A stretch of DNA of 64,000 nt from Nioella ostreopsis (lineage in GTDB: Bacteria > Pseudomonadota > Alphaproteobacteria > Rhodobacterales > Rhodobacteraceae). Positions 26,064 to 35,802 of this stretch are shown piece by piece. Within the stretch, counting starts at the first letter, position 1; the number at the start of each line of letters is the position of its first letter. The position numbers and the translations under genes were made by a program. Where the stretch lies: assembly GCF_004000255.1 (NCBI RefSeq), contig NZ_RCIQ01000012.1:1-64000 (forward strand), in the 5' to 3' direction. The notes beneath the pieces are model-generated. The model saw only the letters and a program-made list of their open reading frames with translations, did no database searches and was not told where the DNA came from.

Positions 26064-28427
26064 CTAGACCTTTGCGCCGCGAAGGCGCAGTGAATTGAGC
26101 ACCACTGAGATCGATGAGGCGCTCATTGCAAAGGCAGCAAACATCGGACTGATGAGGATGCCGAAGAAGGGAAACAGAACGCCCGCCGCGACCGGCACGC
26201 CGGAGGCATTGTAGATCAGCGCAAAGAACAGGTTCTGGCGGATGTTGCGCATTGTGGCCCGCGCTAGCCGACGCGCCCGCACGATCCCGTCGAGGTTGCC
26301 CTTGACCAGCGTGATGCCCGCACTTTCGATGGCCACATCGGCGCCGGTGCCCATGGCGATGCCGACATCGGCCTGCGCCAGCGCGGGCGCATCGTTCACG
26401 CCATCGCCGGCCATGGCGACCTTGTGGCCCTCGGCCTGCAATTCCTTGATGATCCGCGCCTTGTCCTCGGGCAGCACATCGGCCCGTATCTCATCGATGC
26501 CGAGCCGCGCGCCGATCGCCTTGGCGGTGCGCTCGTTGTCACCGGTCGCCATGATGACGCGGAACCCCAGTTCGTGCAGGTCCTTGATCGCGGCGGGGGT
26601 GGTTTCCTTCACCGGGTCGGCGACCGCGACAAGACCGGCGATCTCGCCATCCAGCACCACGAACATCACTGTCTCGCCCTCGTCGCGGCGGTCATTGGCC
26701 TTGGCGGTCAACTCGCCCGCCTCCAGCCCCAGTTCGCGGATCATCGCCAGGTTGCCGAGCGCGACCGCCTGGCCGTCCACGACACCCTTGACACCCTTGC
26801 CGGTAACCGCCTCGAAATCGTCGGCATTGGCCATTTTTACGTCACGCTCCTCCGCGCCGCGCACGATCGCTTCGGCCAGAGGGTGCTCCGATCCGCGTTC
26901 CAGCGACGCGGCAAGACGCAGAACCTCGGCCTCGTCGTGACCGGGCTCGGGGAGGACGGCGACAAGCTGTGGCTTGCCCATCGTCAGCGTCCCCGTCTTG
27001 TCGACAATAAGGGTATCGACCTTCTCAAACCGCTCCAGCGCCTCGGCGTTCTTGATCAGAACCCCGGCCTGCGCGCCTCGCCCAGTCGCCGTCATGATCG
27101 ACATCGGTGTCGCAAGGCCGAGCGCACAGGGACAGGCGATGATCAGAACCGCCACCGCCGAAATCAGGGCGTAGGACAGCGCCGGTGTTGGCCCCCAAAT
27201 CGCCCACGCAATGAAGGACAGGACCGCGATACCGATCACGGCCGGAACGAAAAAACCCGCCACCTTGTCGGCATATTTCTGGATCGGGGCCCGCGAGCGT
27301 TGCGCGTTCGAAACCATCTCGACGATCTGCGACAGCATCGTGTCGGACCCGACTCGCGTCGCCTCCATCACCAGGCTGCCGGTGCCGTTGATCGTGGCAC
27401 CGGTCAGCGGGTCGCCCTCGGTCTTCTCGACCGGCACGGGTTCACCCGAGATCATGCTTTCGTCGACCGAGGACCGGCCATCCAGAACCACGCCATCGAC
27501 CGGCACCTTGTCGCCGGGCCGCACGCGCAGACGGTCGCCGACTTGCACATCCTCCAGCGGGATCTCTTCTTCGGAGCCATCGTCCCGGATCACCCGCGCG
27601 GTCTTGGCCGCCATGTCCAGCAGCGCGCGGATTGCCTTGCCGGTTCCTTCACGGGCGCGCAGTTCCATCACCTGGCCGAGCAGCACCAGCGTCACGATCA
27701 CCGCCGCCGCCTCGAAATAGACGCCGACATGCCCTTCGGCGTCGCGAAACCCGTCGGGGAATATGCCGGGTGAGAGAACAGCGACGACGCTGAATAGCCA
27801 GGCCGCCATCACGCCCATGCCGATCAGGGAGAACATGTTGAGGTTCATCGTCTTGAACGAATTCCAGCCCCGAACCAGAAACGGCCAGCCGCACCAAAGG
27901 ACAACTGGGGTTCCGAGAACCAGCTCGATCCAGAGGGTTGCCCGCTCACCGAATATCTCGCGCACTCCGGGAAAGCCGAGATAGGGACCCATGGTGAGGA
28001 TCAGAAGCGGGATGGTCAGGACCGAGCCAACCCAGAAGCGCTGCGTGAAATCTACCAGTTCGGGGTTCGGGCCGTCCTCCACCGGGATGCCGGACTCAAG
28101 CTCCAGCCCCATACCGCAGATCGGGCAGGAGCCATGTTCGACCTGGCGAACCTGCGGATGCATCGGACAGGTATAGACGGCCCCGTCATATTCGGCGGGG
28201 ACCGTATCATACCTGCCGTCTGCCGGGGCTGCGCTTGACTGGTGGTCGTGCCCGTGGTGCTCATGCCCGTGATGATCGTGCCCTGCATGGGCACCGGCCT
28301 CCGATTCCGGCACAAGGTGCATCCCGCATTTCGGGCAATCGCCCGGACCGTTCTGCCGCACCTCGGGGTGCATCGGGCAAACATAGATGTCGGTTTCGGG
28401 CGCGGATTGATGAGTGTGATCGGTCAT
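26064..28427 (-). CDS. copA: Copper-translocating P1B-type ATPase with two HMBD motifs
   Basis: A 787-residue heavy-metal P-type ATPase with eight membrane segments. The N-terminus has two short metal-binding (HMBD/YHS-like) units, [10 protein letters not shown]...CPKCGMH and [10 protein letters not shown]...CPICGMG, linked by a His-rich run, instead of HMA domains. The core motifs are [24 protein letters not shown] (CPC, for Cu+/Ag+), DKTGTLT, the SEHPLAEA block and [11 protein letters not shown]. It is driven by its own CueR-type promoter inside the 3' end of the PRPP synthase gene, which it overlaps. It should export Cu(I) to the periplasm. Confidence 0.93.
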   Translation of the reverse strand: MTDHTHQSAPETDIYVCPMHPEVRQNGPGDCPKCGMHLVPESEAGAHAGHDHHGHEHHGHDHQSSAAPADGRYDTVPAEYDGAVYTCPMHPQVRQVEHGSCPICGMGLELESGIPVEDGPNPELVDFTQRFWVGSVLTIPLLILTMGPYLGFPGVREIFGERATLWIELVLGTPVVLWCGWPFLVRGWNSFKTMNLNMFSLIGMGVMAAWLFSVVAVLSPGIFPDGFRDAEGHVGVYFEAAAVIVTLVLLGQVMELRAREGTGKAIRALLDMAAKTARVIRDDGSEEEIPLEDVQVGDRLRVRPGDKVPVDGVVLDGRSSVDESMISGEPVPVEKTEGDPLTGATINGTGSLVMEATRVGSDTMLSQIVEMVSNAQRSRAPIQKYADKVAGFFVPAVIGIAVLSFIAWAIWGPTPALSYALISAVAVLIIACPCALGLATPMSIMTATGRGAQAGVLIKNAEALERFEKVDTLIVDKTGTLTMGKPQLVAVLPEPGHDEAEVLRLAASLERGSEHPLAEAIVRGAEERDVKMANADDFEAVTGKGVKGVVDGQAVALGNLAMIRELGLEAGELTAKANDRRDEGETVMFVVLDGEIAGLVAVADPVKETTPAAIKDLHELGFRVIMATGDNERTAKAIGARLGIDEIRADVLPEDKARIIKELQAEGHKVAMAGDGVNDAPALAQADVGIAMGTGADVAIESAGITLVKGNLDGIVRARRLARATMRNIRQNLFFALIYNASGVPVAAGVLFPFFGILISPMFAAFAMSASSISVVLNSLRLRGAKV

Positions 28428-29371
28428 TGGGAATTCCTATCGGAGCAAGTCGGTGTCAACCTAGTCCTTCCACTTGCTGGAAGGTCAAGACTCGACACAA
28501 ATGACCGAAGTGACTTGGCAAGCACAGCGGCGGTTCCGATCGCATTGGAGGGGTGTGGTATGGTGTCGGTGGTAACGATCCGTGCGGCCCCGGCCGACAT
28601 GATGACGTCATGGGCCCCTTCCGCAAAGACCGCGTGGATCGCCAGACAGACCGGCGAACCGGTTCCGGCTGCAAGCAATTGTTCGACAGCGCGCGCCATC
28701 GTCCTGCCGGAAGACGCGATGTCATCCAGTATCACCGGAGTGCCCTCAAGCAGAGCGGCGCTCTCCGGCACGCTGATATCGACCTCGTGATCACCGGTCC
28801 TGATCTTTCGCAAGACTTCGTATGGCCGTGCGGCAAGCCGGGCCACTTCAGCAACCCATTGCTGACTTTCGCTGTCAGGTCCCAAGAGTATGGCATCGGG
28901 CAGATTTGTACGGATCCACTTGGCGAGAAGCGGGGCGGACGCGACACGCTCGGCCGGGATTGAGAAGATATCCTCCAACCGCGCAATGCGGTGCAGATGG
29001 GGATCGACCGTCACCAGCCAGTCAAAACTCTCGGCGAGAAATCCGGCGAACAGCTTCGCGCTGACGGCCTGTCCATCGCGAAAGCGCCGGTCTTGTCGCA
29101 TGTATCCCAGATAGGGCGCGATCAGGCCGACATTCCGGGCCCCCAGCTCTCGGGCCGTCTGTGCGGCGAACCGCAGCGGCAGGGCCAGGCGGTCAGGATC
29201 ACGAAGCGTCGCCAGTATCGCGACATCGGCATCTCTCATGTCGTCCGGCAAGGTCATCAGGCTTTCACCGTCGGGGAAGCGATGCCAGTCGAGCGGACAG
29301 AGATCTGCATCCAATGCAGGCGCGAGCGATCGCGCGAGAGTTTTCATTTCCGGGAACGGAACAAGGATCAT
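28424..29371 (-). CDS. Ribose-phosphate pyrophosphokinase (PRPP synthase) family
   Basis: A 315-residue PRPP synthase-like enzyme, which makes 5-phosphoribosyl diphosphate from ribose 5-phosphate and ATP. It has a [10 protein letters not shown] block, the ATP-binding [11 protein letters not shown] and the PRPP loop [13 protein letters not shown] (about residues 213-225). It is a second copy type, shorter and diverged from housekeeping Prs. Its 3' 70 bases contain the CueR promoter of the copper ATPase. It overlaps both neighbours by four bases, so it is coupled with the phosphorylase upstream. Confidence 0.88.
   Translation of the reverse strand: MILVPFPEMKTLARSLAPALDADLCPLDWHRFPDGESLMTLPDDMRDADVAILATLRDPDRLALPLRFAAQTARELGARNVGLIAPYLGYMRQDRRFRDGQAVSAKLFAGFLAESFDWLVTVDPHLHRIARLEDIFSIPAERVASAPLLAKWIRTNLPDAILLGPDSESQQWVAEVARLAARPYEVLRKIRTGDHEVDISVPESAALLEGTPVILDDIASSGRTMARAVEQLLAAGTGSPVCLAIHAVFAEGAHDVIMSAGAARIVTTDTIPHPSNAIGTAAVLAKSLRSFVSSLDLPASGRTRLTPTCSDRNSQ
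28458..28488 (-). promoter_or_regulatory. CueR-type promoter of copA, inside the PRPP synthase gene
   Basis: On the minus strand, -35 TTGACC (28483-28488), a 19-bp spacer (28464-28482) with the dyad CTTCCAGCAAGTGGAAG, and -10 TAGGTT (28458-28463). The layout matches CueR-activated promoters. It is the most symmetrical of the five copies and starts 30 bases before the copA start codon, within coding DNA. Confidence 0.85.
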
Positions 29372-30876
29372 GCCGTATCCTCCGACAGTTTGAGCGCGCG
29401 GACATGGGCTTCGGCATATGCGCGCGCATAGGCCAGTTCGCCGGTCGTCTCGGCGTGGATTTCATAAAGCGGCTGACTTTTCTCCACTCGTTCCCCGACC
29501 CGCACCAGAAGACGCACACCCGCCCGTTGCTGGCGCGGTGCGCCGGCAAGCTTTGCGATGCGAGCAATCAAACGGTTGTCGATGGCGGTTATATATCCTG
29601 CCGCCGAGGCCAGCATCTCAGTGCGGCGCGGCGCTTCACCAGGTTCGCGGAATCCACCCTGTGCGGCGCAGATCGCCAGGAATTTCGCTTCTGCCGCGCC
29701 ACTGTCGAGCATTTTCTCTGCCCGCGCCCTGCCTGTCTTGCCAGATGCACCCGGTGCTAGGTCGAGCAGCCGACCCGCAAGGTCCAGGGCTCGTTCGTGC
29801 AAATCCGTCGGCGCAGCCGGAGCACGCCGGAGCACCGCCAGAACATCCGCCGCTTCAAGCGCAGGGCCAATGCCGCGCCCGACCGGGGCCGTGCCATCGC
29901 TTTCGTGAAGCGCGACGCGCAGCCCGATAGCCTGACCGACCGCGCTCAGGCGGGATCCCAGGGCCGCCGCGGCCTGCGCCGAGCGCACCTTGGCCGTTGG
30001 CCCGACCGGCACATCGATCAACACGTCGGTTGCACCGACAGCCGCCTTCTTTGACAGGACGCTGGCGACCAATTGTCCGACGCTGTCGAAATCCAACGGC
30101 CGCTCGATGCGGATGAAGTGATCGTCAGCGGGGCTGAGGTTCAGTCCGCCGCCCCAGACCACGCAACCGCCTTCCGCTTCGACCACCTTGCGCAGCGCAG
30201 CAGCGTCCAAAGCTACCGGGGCCATGACCTCCATCGTGTCTGCGGTCCCGGCGGGGGAGGTGATCGCCCGGCTCGACGTCTTGGGGATAAGATGCCCGGC
30301 TGCGGCAACAATCGCGACGACGATCGGGGTTGTCCGGTTACCCGGCAGCCCGCCGACACAATGCTTGTCCAAGACGGTCTGGCCACTCCAGTCAAGCGTT
30401 TCGCCCGCAGCCTGCATTTCGCGGGTCAGGGCCACCGTCTCGCCATCGTCAAGACGGTCTCCGGCGCTGGCAGTGATGAAGGCGGCGAGGTCGAGATCCG
30501 AGAGACGGTTGTCGAGCGTATCGCGAATGATCGCGGCAAAATCCTTTCGCCGCAAACGCTCCCCATAGACCTTGGCCCGGATTATTGACGACGAAACAGG
30601 CGGCTCGGGATGCGAAAAACCTGCCCGGTCGCCAGCTTGCGCCTTGAGCGCCTGCCAGGCTGAAACCGACAGCGCAGCCTCCTCTACGGCCAGCCATGCA
30701 CCGCGCGCGACCACGTTCAGCGTGGCAATGATCCAGCGGTCGCGCAGGTCGACGCGAATTCGGGTCTCGGCGGCGAACCCTTCCGAGCGGCAGATGTGGC
30801 AGTCTTCGTGCATGTAGATGATCGGTTGGCGGTAGGTGTCTATCCCGGAGGGGACGAGTGCGAGTGTATCGGTCAT
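29368..30876 (-). CDS. AMP phosphorylase/thymidine phosphorylase family enzyme
   Basis: A 502-residue enzyme of the archaeal-type thymidine/AMP phosphorylase group. The phosphate site DKHCVGGLPGNRTTPIVV (about residues 170-187) and the KTSSRAITSPAGTADTMEV block are clear, and the extra ~85-residue N-terminal domain is typical of the AMP phosphorylase branch. Such enzymes split nucleoside (mono)phosphates with phosphate into base and ribose phosphate. It is coupled by overlaps to the PRPP synthase and the beta-CASP nuclease, which suggests an RNA/nucleotide salvage unit. Exact substrate unknown. Confidence 0.82.
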   Translation of the reverse strand: MTDTLALVPSGIDTYRQPIIYMHEDCHICRSEGFAAETRIRVDLRDRWIIATLNVVARGAWLAVEEAALSVSAWQALKAQAGDRAGFSHPEPPVSSSIIRAKVYGERLRRKDFAAIIRDTLDNRLSDLDLAAFITASAGDRLDDGETVALTREMQAAGETLDWSGQTVLDKHCVGGLPGNRTTPIVVAIVAAAGHLIPKTSSRAITSPAGTADTMEVMAPVALDAAALRKVVEAEGGCVVWGGGLNLSPADDHFIRIERPLDFDSVGQLVASVLSKKAAVGATDVLIDVPVGPTAKVRSAQAAAALGSRLSAVGQAIGLRVALHESDGTAPVGRGIGPALEAADVLAVLRRAPAAPTDLHERALDLAGRLLDLAPGASGKTGRARAEKMLDSGAAEAKFLAICAAQGGFREPGEAPRRTEMLASAAGYITAIDNRLIARIAKLAGAPRQQRAGVRLLVRVGERVEKSQPLYEIHAETTGELAYARAYAEAHVRALKLSEDTA

Positions 30877-32255
30877 CGCGGATGGTCCAGATACACGGTT
30901 TCCAGATGCTCAGGCGCGCGGGCCGGTCGTCCGAGTTCATGGTCGATGCGGAAGCGCAGGGCATCGGATGCCGAAGGCTCGCCATGTGTCACGTAAGTCA
31001 TGCGCGGTGCCGGACCGGCCGACATCCAGCGCAGGATCTCTTCGGCGTCGGCATGGCCAGAAAACGACTGAAGCTGCACGACCTCGGCCTCGATGGGGTA
31101 TTCGTGGCCAAACATCCGTAGACGACGCGCACCATCGGCCAAAGCGGCACCACGCGTGCCACCGGCCTGAAAGCCCGACAGGAGGATCGCATTGCGGCGA
31201 TCCCCTCCGAAACTGACCAGATGATGCAGGATGCGCCCGCCGGTCAGCATGCCGCTTGCCGAGATGATGATCATCGGCCCCTGGCGGGTGTTCAGGTTCT
31301 TGGACTGCTCGACGGTGTTCACCCGCTTGGCCACCTCGAACATCGCCAAGCACTCTTCCCAGCTGACATGATGTTCGTCATGGTGCCGGTGGTAGATCTC
31401 GGTGGCGTCGACCGACATGGGGCTGTTGAGAAAGACCGGAACATAGGGAATCTCGCCGCGTCCAATCAGCCGCGAAATGTGCAACATCAACCCCTGGGCA
31501 CGGCCGACAGCGAAAGACGGGATCAAGACCGTTCCCCCCCGTGCGAAGACCCGTTTCAAGATCGGTGCCAGTTCCGCCTCTGCGTCGATGTCGGGATGGG
31601 CGCGGTTGCCATAGGTGGATTCGCAGACAAGAACATCGGCACCGGCAAAGGGCTCGGGCGGACGCATCAGCGGGTCCGGATCATGTCCCAGATCGCCGCT
31701 GAAATGGATGACGTTTCCGCCGAACTCGATCCGGATTTGTGCTGCGCCCAGAAGGTGCCCTGCCGGAATGAAGGTCGCGGTGATACCGTCGCCCAGATCG
31801 ACCCTTTGCCCGAAGTCCACGGTATCGAACCGATCAAGCGCCGCCTCGGCGTCCTTCAGCGTGTAAAGCGGATTCGGGTTCTTGTGCTTGGAGAACCCCC
31901 GGCGCGCGGCAAAGCGCGCCTCCTCTTCCTGGATGTGGCCGCTGTCCGGCAGGATCAGACCGCATAGCTCGGCCGTGGCACTGGTGCAGATGACGCGGCC
32001 ACTATAACCGGCCCGGATCAGTGCGGGAAGATAGCCGGAATGGTCCAGATGCGCATGCGTCAGCAACACCGTGTCGATGGTGGAGGGTCGCGCCGGGAAG
32101 GGTTTCCGGTTTCGCGCGCGCAGCTGCTTGAAGCCCTGGAACAGGCCGCAATCGACCAGAATGCGCCGCCGGCCGATCTCCAGAAGGTAGCGCGATCCGG
32201 TGACAGTTCCGGCGGCACCGAGAAACCGCAGCGAGGGACGGTTGAAGCGTGTCAT
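30873..32255 (-). CDS. MBL-fold/beta-CASP ribonuclease-like protein
   Basis: A 460-residue metallo-beta-lactamase-fold hydrolase with a beta-CASP domain and an RNA-specificity (RMMBL) tail. Motif 2 is THAHLDHSG (about residues 65-73), and motif 3 is in IPAGHLLGAAQI. The acidic SGDLG follows, then ESTYGNRAH, and later a SFSGHADAEEILRW block and a final VTHGEPSASDALR block. Relatives cut RNA 3' ends or precursors (CPSF/ YSH1-type). Coupled by ATGA overlaps to the phosphorylase and the DUF5676 gene. Confidence 0.88.
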   Translation of the reverse strand: MTRFNRPSLRFLGAAGTVTGSRYLLEIGRRRILVDCGLFQGFKQLRARNRKPFPARPSTIDTVLLTHAHLDHSGYLPALIRAGYSGRVICTSATAELCGLILPDSGHIQEEEARFAARRGFSKHKNPNPLYTLKDAEAALDRFDTVDFGQRVDLGDGITATFIPAGHLLGAAQIRIEFGGNVIHFSGDLGHDPDPLMRPPEPFAGADVLVCESTYGNRAHPDIDAEAELAPILKRVFARGGTVLIPSFAVGRAQGLMLHISRLIGRGEIPYVPVFLNSPMSVDATEIYHRHHDEHHVSWEECLAMFEVAKRVNTVEQSKNLNTRQGPMIIISASGMLTGGRILHHLVSFGGDRRNAILLSGFQAGGTRGAALADGARRLRMFGHEYPIEAEVVQLQSFSGHADAEEILRWMSAGPAPRMTYVTHGEPSASDALRFRIDHELGRPARAPEHLETVYLDHPR

Positions 32256-32620
32256 GCCACCCTCCCGCGATTGGCAATGGCGTTGAACAGGCCTCCGAAG
32301 ATCAGGGCAACATACCAGCCGTAGAGGAAGGTTTCGACAAGGCCGATCACGAACCCTGCGGGCGTCAGCCAGACGAAGCCTGGCAGCAGACCTGCCCAGG
32401 CTTCATACATTGAATAGCCGGGAAATATCAGGTCGAACGCTACACAGATCAGAAAGGTCACGGCCAGGAACAGGCTCAGTGCCCAACCAAGGGCCATCAG
32501 CGGGATGCGCACCGCCCCCCCTTCGGGTCCGGGCTTTCCCATCACGCAGTCACCACAGGTGAAGCGAAGGGCCACGAACAGGATCGCCGCGAGGACGGCA
32601 AAATAGATGATTGCGATCAT
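32252..32620 (-). CDS. DUF5676-type small membrane protein
   Basis: A 122-residue protein with about four membrane segments; a CGDCVMGK motif follows the first helix (residues ~22-29). The C-terminal FLYGWYVALIFGGLFNAIANR block fits DUF5676 membrane proteins, which often accompany copper genes. The ATG at 32620 has a good AAGGAG site. It begins the tightly overlapped part of the operon that runs down to the APC permease. Function unknown; the two cysteines may bind metal. Confidence 0.65.
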   Translation of the reverse strand: MIAIIYFAVLAAILFVALRFTCGDCVMGKPGPEGGAVRIPLMALGWALSLFLAVTFLICVAFDLIFPGYSMYEAWAGLLPGFVWLTPAGFVIGLVETFLYGWYVALIFGGLFNAIANRGRVA

Positions 32621-32830
32621 GTCAATTCTCCTTGTTGTGCGCGGTGGCGTTGTGAAGCCTCCTGATCTTGTGCCCCGAAGCTCGGTCATTGGTCGCGGTC
32701 GGAACGCCCTGACTGGACCTTAAGCTCGGCCTGTCTGTGTTTCTCATGCGTCGTGGCCGCCCCCAATGCTTCAGATTCCAAACTGTAGACGCCGAGCTCT
32801 CGGGATCATTACAAGAAAAGGCCTCCCGGC

Positions 32831-33451
32831 TCACATCACGGCGGCGTCCTCCCTGCAATTCGAATGCTGCCCGGGAGTCTCGCATCGGGCAGGCGGGCAA
32901 TAGCAGTCATCGCGATCCGTTTCGCAACAGGTTCCGCAATGGCTTAGCAAACTGTTCTTCAGGGCGATGCGTGCGCGATGCAGCCTCACTGCCAAAGTAC
33001 CGCGCCTCAGTCCCATGTCAGCGGCGACAGAGGCACGGTCGTCCTCTCGCAGGTCAATCCGCTGGATCAGATCGGCATCGGCCGGCCGCAATTCGGAGAG
33101 CAGGCCCTCGGAACAACGGCATGGGCGCGATAGCTGACCGGTCGCATCCTCCGCCCAATCCTCAGGCTCGGCCGCCATTGCCTCCGCAACATGCCGTCGC
33201 CGCGCGGCCTTGCGATAGTGATCGTTCAGTGCCGAACGTAAAATGGCATAGAGCCAGGCGTCCATCCGTTCGACATTACGCAGCTGATCCTTGTGGGCCA
33301 GAACCCGAATGCAGAAGTCCTGAAACACATCTTCGGCCTCAACCCTGTTGCCGAGGCGTTTGACAAGAAAGCCAAGGAACGCATCACGCCCCTCAATCAA
33401 CGCGGTCTCGGTCGATGGTCTGCAATCGCCCCCTTTCATATCGTTGCACAT
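32831..33451 (-). CDS. ECF sigma factor with Cys-rich C-terminal tail (CorE-like)
   Basis: A 206-residue extracytoplasmic-function sigma factor. Region 2 (EAEDVFQDFCIRVL...MDAWLYAILRSALNDHYR, residues 38-80) and region 4 (ASVAADMGLRRGTLAVRLHRARIAL, residues 140-164) are clear. After region 4 comes a tail with seven cysteines (172, 175, 176, 183, 185, 190, 199). In Myxococcus CorE such a tail senses copper directly, and no anti-sigma factor is needed; none is seen here either. The ATG at 33451 has a GGAGG site. Copper or related metal sensing is inferred. Confidence 0.82.
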   Translation of the reverse strand: MCNDMKGGDCRPSTETALIEGRDAFLGFLVKRLGNRVEAEDVFQDFCIRVLAHKDQLRNVERMDAWLYAILRSALNDHYRKAARRRHVAEAMAAEPEDWAEDATGQLSRPCRCSEGLLSELRPADADLIQRIDLREDDRASVAADMGLRRGTLAVRLHRARIALKNSLLSHCGTCCETDRDDCYCPPARCETPGQHSNCREDAAVM

Positions 33452-33483
33452 TCCAATTTCCTCCCTTCCGTGACGACGATCAG

Positions 33484-34407
33484 TCAGCCGACAAAGCTGG
33501 CGTCCTGCTTGGTCGCAGTTCGTGATTGCCTGAACGCGTGCAGTATCAAGGCCAGCCCGATCAGGATCATGGGTGCGGACAGCACCTGCCCCATCGTCAG
33601 ACCCCAATCGCCGAAATGGATCGCGTGACCGACCGGATTTCCGGGGACTACGAATTGCGCATCCGGCTGGCGGAACAGCTCTACGAAACTTCTGGCAGCG
33701 CCGTATCCGACCAGGAATGTCCCGGTCAGCGCTCCCGGCATCCTCAACCAACCGCGCCGCCAAGCGAGGTAGGTCAGAACGGTGCCAAGAAGCAGGCCTT
33801 CAAGCAGCGCCTCGTAAATCTGCGAGGGATGGCGGGCGCAAATGGAAACGACGCCGAGGCAGTTCTGCGCGGCGTCCCCCGGAAAGATCACGGCCCAGGG
33901 AACGTCGGTGGGCCGGCCCCAGAGCTCATTGTTGATGAAGTTCGCGAGCCGCCCCAGAAACAGCCCCGGCGGGGTCGCCAGCGCAAGCAGGTCGGCCACG
34001 CTGAGCATCGATGCCTTGTGGCGAAGGCTGAAGACCAGCCCCGCGGTGGCAACGCCAAGGAAACCGCCATGGAAGGACATGCCGCCCTGCCAGATCTTCA
34101 GTATCTCCAGCGGATTGGCCAGGTAGTATTCCGGCTGGTAGAACAGCACGAACCCGAGCCGCCCCCCGAGGATGACGCCCAGAACGATCCAGGTCAGAAG
34201 ATCCTCGATCTGGCGGCGGTCCAGCGGCGCACCGGCCCCGGACCACAGTGCCGGACGGCTGACCGCCATGACGCAGAGACGCCAACCGATCAACAGGCCG
34301 ACGATATAGGCAAGCGCGTACCAGCGAAGCGCAAAGGTGAAGCTGCCGATCTCGATCGAGAACAGCGCGTGGCTTATGTCCGGAAATGGTATGGCGGCGG
34401 TCAGCAT
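33484..34407 (-). CDS. lgt: Prolipoprotein diacylglyceryl transferase (accessory copy)
   Basis: A 307-residue Lgt with about seven membrane segments. The family signature [14 protein letters not shown] (about residues 155-168) and the opening [14 protein letters not shown] block are intact. Lgt adds diacylglycerol to the lipobox cysteine of prolipoproteins. It is an accessory copy carried by the island; a lipoprotein gene of the same island is at 49065. It precedes the ECF sigma gene by 32 bases. Confidence 0.93.
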   Translation of the reverse strand: MLTAAIPFPDISHALFSIEIGSFTFALRWYALAYIVGLLIGWRLCVMAVSRPALWSGAGAPLDRRQIEDLLTWIVLGVILGGRLGFVLFYQPEYYLANPLEILKIWQGGMSFHGGFLGVATAGLVFSLRHKASMLSVADLLALATPPGLFLGRLANFINNELWGRPTDVPWAVIFPGDAAQNCLGVVSICARHPSQIYEALLEGLLLGTVLTYLAWRRGWLRMPGALTGTFLVGYGAARSFVELFRQPDAQFVVPGNPVGHAIHFGDWGLTMGQVLSAPMILIGLALILHAFRQSRTATKQDASFVG

Positions 34408-34530
34408 GGCCGGGTTCCCTCAAACAACGGATTGGCTTGAAAGCCGTCAGCGATCGCCGGATGGCGCGTTCTACTTGTCGATCTGACGGCGCTCGAAAGA
34501 TCGGGCGGGGGCCGCACCGGGGCGCGGCGA

Positions 34531-35256
34531 TCAGTCATGGCGCACCCGATGTCTTCGCAAGTCCCGCACGGCCACGACAACAAGGGGCGTCAGCGTCAGA
34601 ACCCCCAACCCTATGGCGGCACAGGTGGCGCGGGATGAACTCCCGCTGACCGCTTCGTTGCCGAAATGGGCAAGAACGAAGCTCGCGGGGATGATTCCGG
34701 CGAGTGTCGCGACTGCAAACCGCAAAAAGTGCAGCCTGCTCAGCCCCGCCGCGTAGCTGACGAAGTCGAAGGAAATGAACGGCAGCAACCGGCTGACGAA
34801 GACCGTGAGTGTCAAGGCGTTCTGCGATCCCAGCCAGCCCGCGTCTACCTTTTCACCGAGCCAGTGAACGAGAGCGTCGCGGCCAAGAAATCGCGCCAGT
34901 GCGAATGCGGCAAGTGCGCCCAGTTCGGCTCCGGCTGCGATGTAGACGGTTCCCAATGTATGTCCGTAGGCCGCCCCCGCCGCCAATGCGATCGGTGCGC
35001 TCGGGATTGGTGTGGCGACGATCGCGACCGTCATCAGGGCGATGACAAGCATCGGACCCCATAGCCCTGCGGCCTCCACCCATCCGGATATCCGGATGCC
35101 GTCGATACGCTCGATCACACCCGCAAACGGCCCGATGAACAGGATCGCAAGAGCCACGACCAGAAGCGCCGCTATGGCTGCCTTGGTGATCCTGCGGGAG
35201 ATCGACCAATTTGCCAATCGCGGCCTCTTGCCGGACACAGTGCGATCATGCGTCAT
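34531..35256 (-). CDS. TVP38/TMEM64 family (DedA-like) membrane protein
   Basis: A 241-residue protein with about six membrane helices. The family core is seen as a VATPIPSAPIALAAGAAYG block, LARFLGRDAL and a SRLLPFISFDFVSYAAGLS block. Members are membrane proteins that may act as lipid scramblases or transporters and recur in copper and mercury islands. The ATG at 35256 overlaps the DUF302 stop by 11 bases, so the two are co-translated. Confidence 0.86.
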   Translation of the reverse strand: MTHDRTVSGKRPRLANWSISRRITKAAIAALLVVALAILFIGPFAGVIERIDGIRISGWVEAAGLWGPMLVIALMTVAIVATPIPSAPIALAAGAAYGHTLGTVYIAAGAELGALAAFALARFLGRDALVHWLGEKVDAGWLGSQNALTLTVFVSRLLPFISFDFVSYAAGLSRLHFLRFAVATLAGIIPASFVLAHFGNEAVSGSSSRATCAAIGLGVLTLTPLVVVAVRDLRRHRVRHD

Positions 35257-35632
35257 CGACCGCTTTGCGAAGCAAGTCTCGAACCTCGCCCGCGACCTCG
35301 TGGAGCTGCTGGTTGTCGATGGCCAGCATTGATGCGACTGGGTCAATGGCACTGATCTCGGTGCCGCCATCCACCTGGCGAAGGATCACGTTGCAGGGCA
35401 GCATCGCGCCCACGCGCGGCTCGATCCCGATGGCCTTGTTTGCCATACCAGGATTACAGGCCCCGAGGATGCGGTAGGGTGCCATTTCGACGTCGATCTT
35501 CTTTTTCATCGTTGCCTTGACGTCGATTTCAGTCAGGACGCCGAAGCCCATGTCGGCAAGGGCCGCGCGAATGCGCATTTCCGCGTCGTCGATGTCGGTG
35601 CCATTCAGAATGCGATCATAGGTATATGCCAT
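35246..35632 (-). CDS. DUF302 family protein
   Basis: A 128-residue soluble protein with the DUF302 hallmarks: GFGVLTEIDVKATMKKK, YRILGACNPGMANKAI and a VGAMLPCNVILRQ block. Two conserved cysteines (one in ACNP, one in LPCN) may bind metal. The family is common in copper and sulfur loci, without a settled function. The ATG at 35632 has an AGGAGA site; the upstream in-frame ATG has none. Confidence 0.88.
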   Translation of the reverse strand: MAYTYDRILNGTDIDDAEMRIRAALADMGFGVLTEIDVKATMKKKIDVEMAPYRILGACNPGMANKAIGIEPRVGAMLPCNVILRQVDGGTEISAIDPVASMLAIDNQQLHEVAGEVRDLLRKAVDDA

Positions 35633-35649
35633 TCCCAATCTCCTTTCGT

Positions 35650-35745
35650 TCACTTGGACAGATATTTGACGAATGCGAGAATCCCCAACACCAGGAAGAC
35701 GATGAGGAGCAGCATCCAGATTCCGCCCATGCCGAAACCCATCAT
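35650..35745 (-). CDS. 31-residue single-span membrane peptide
   Basis: A short reading frame beginning MMGFGMGGIWMLL and ending in a hydrophobic helix followed by KYLSK. A strong GGAGG ribosome site sits six bases before the ATG, and the gene fits neatly between the EF-hand and DUF302 genes. The Met-rich N-terminus followed by one helix resembles the peptide at 56370-56489 in design. It is likely real; the role is unknown. Confidence 0.7.
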   Translation of the reverse strand: MMGFGMGGIWMLLLIVFLVLGILAFVKYLSK

Positions 35746-35772
35746 GAAAGCCTCCATAAAACCGAAAGGATG

Positions 35773-35797
35773 CGGTGCCGACGCTGCGCCGGCACCG
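35773..35797 (-). terminator. Hairpin between EF-hand and small-peptide genes
   Basis: An eight-base perfect stem (CGGTGCCG / CGGCACCG) with a nine-base loop lies just after the EF-hand stop on the minus strand and is followed by a T-rich CTTTCGGTTTTATGG. It could end or attenuate transcription so that the EF-hand gene is made in excess of the genes behind it. Confidence 0.5.
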
Positions 35798-35802
35798 ATC
35801 GC

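Noticed and set aside
26424-27773. Plus-strand open frame of 449 residues
   Set aside because: Antisense to the copper ATPase, whose motifs are unmistakable.
32792-32803. CCGAG-CT-CTCGG hairpin between the sigma factor and DUF5676 genes
   Set aside because: The loop of two bases is too short for a normal terminator and no T-run follows.
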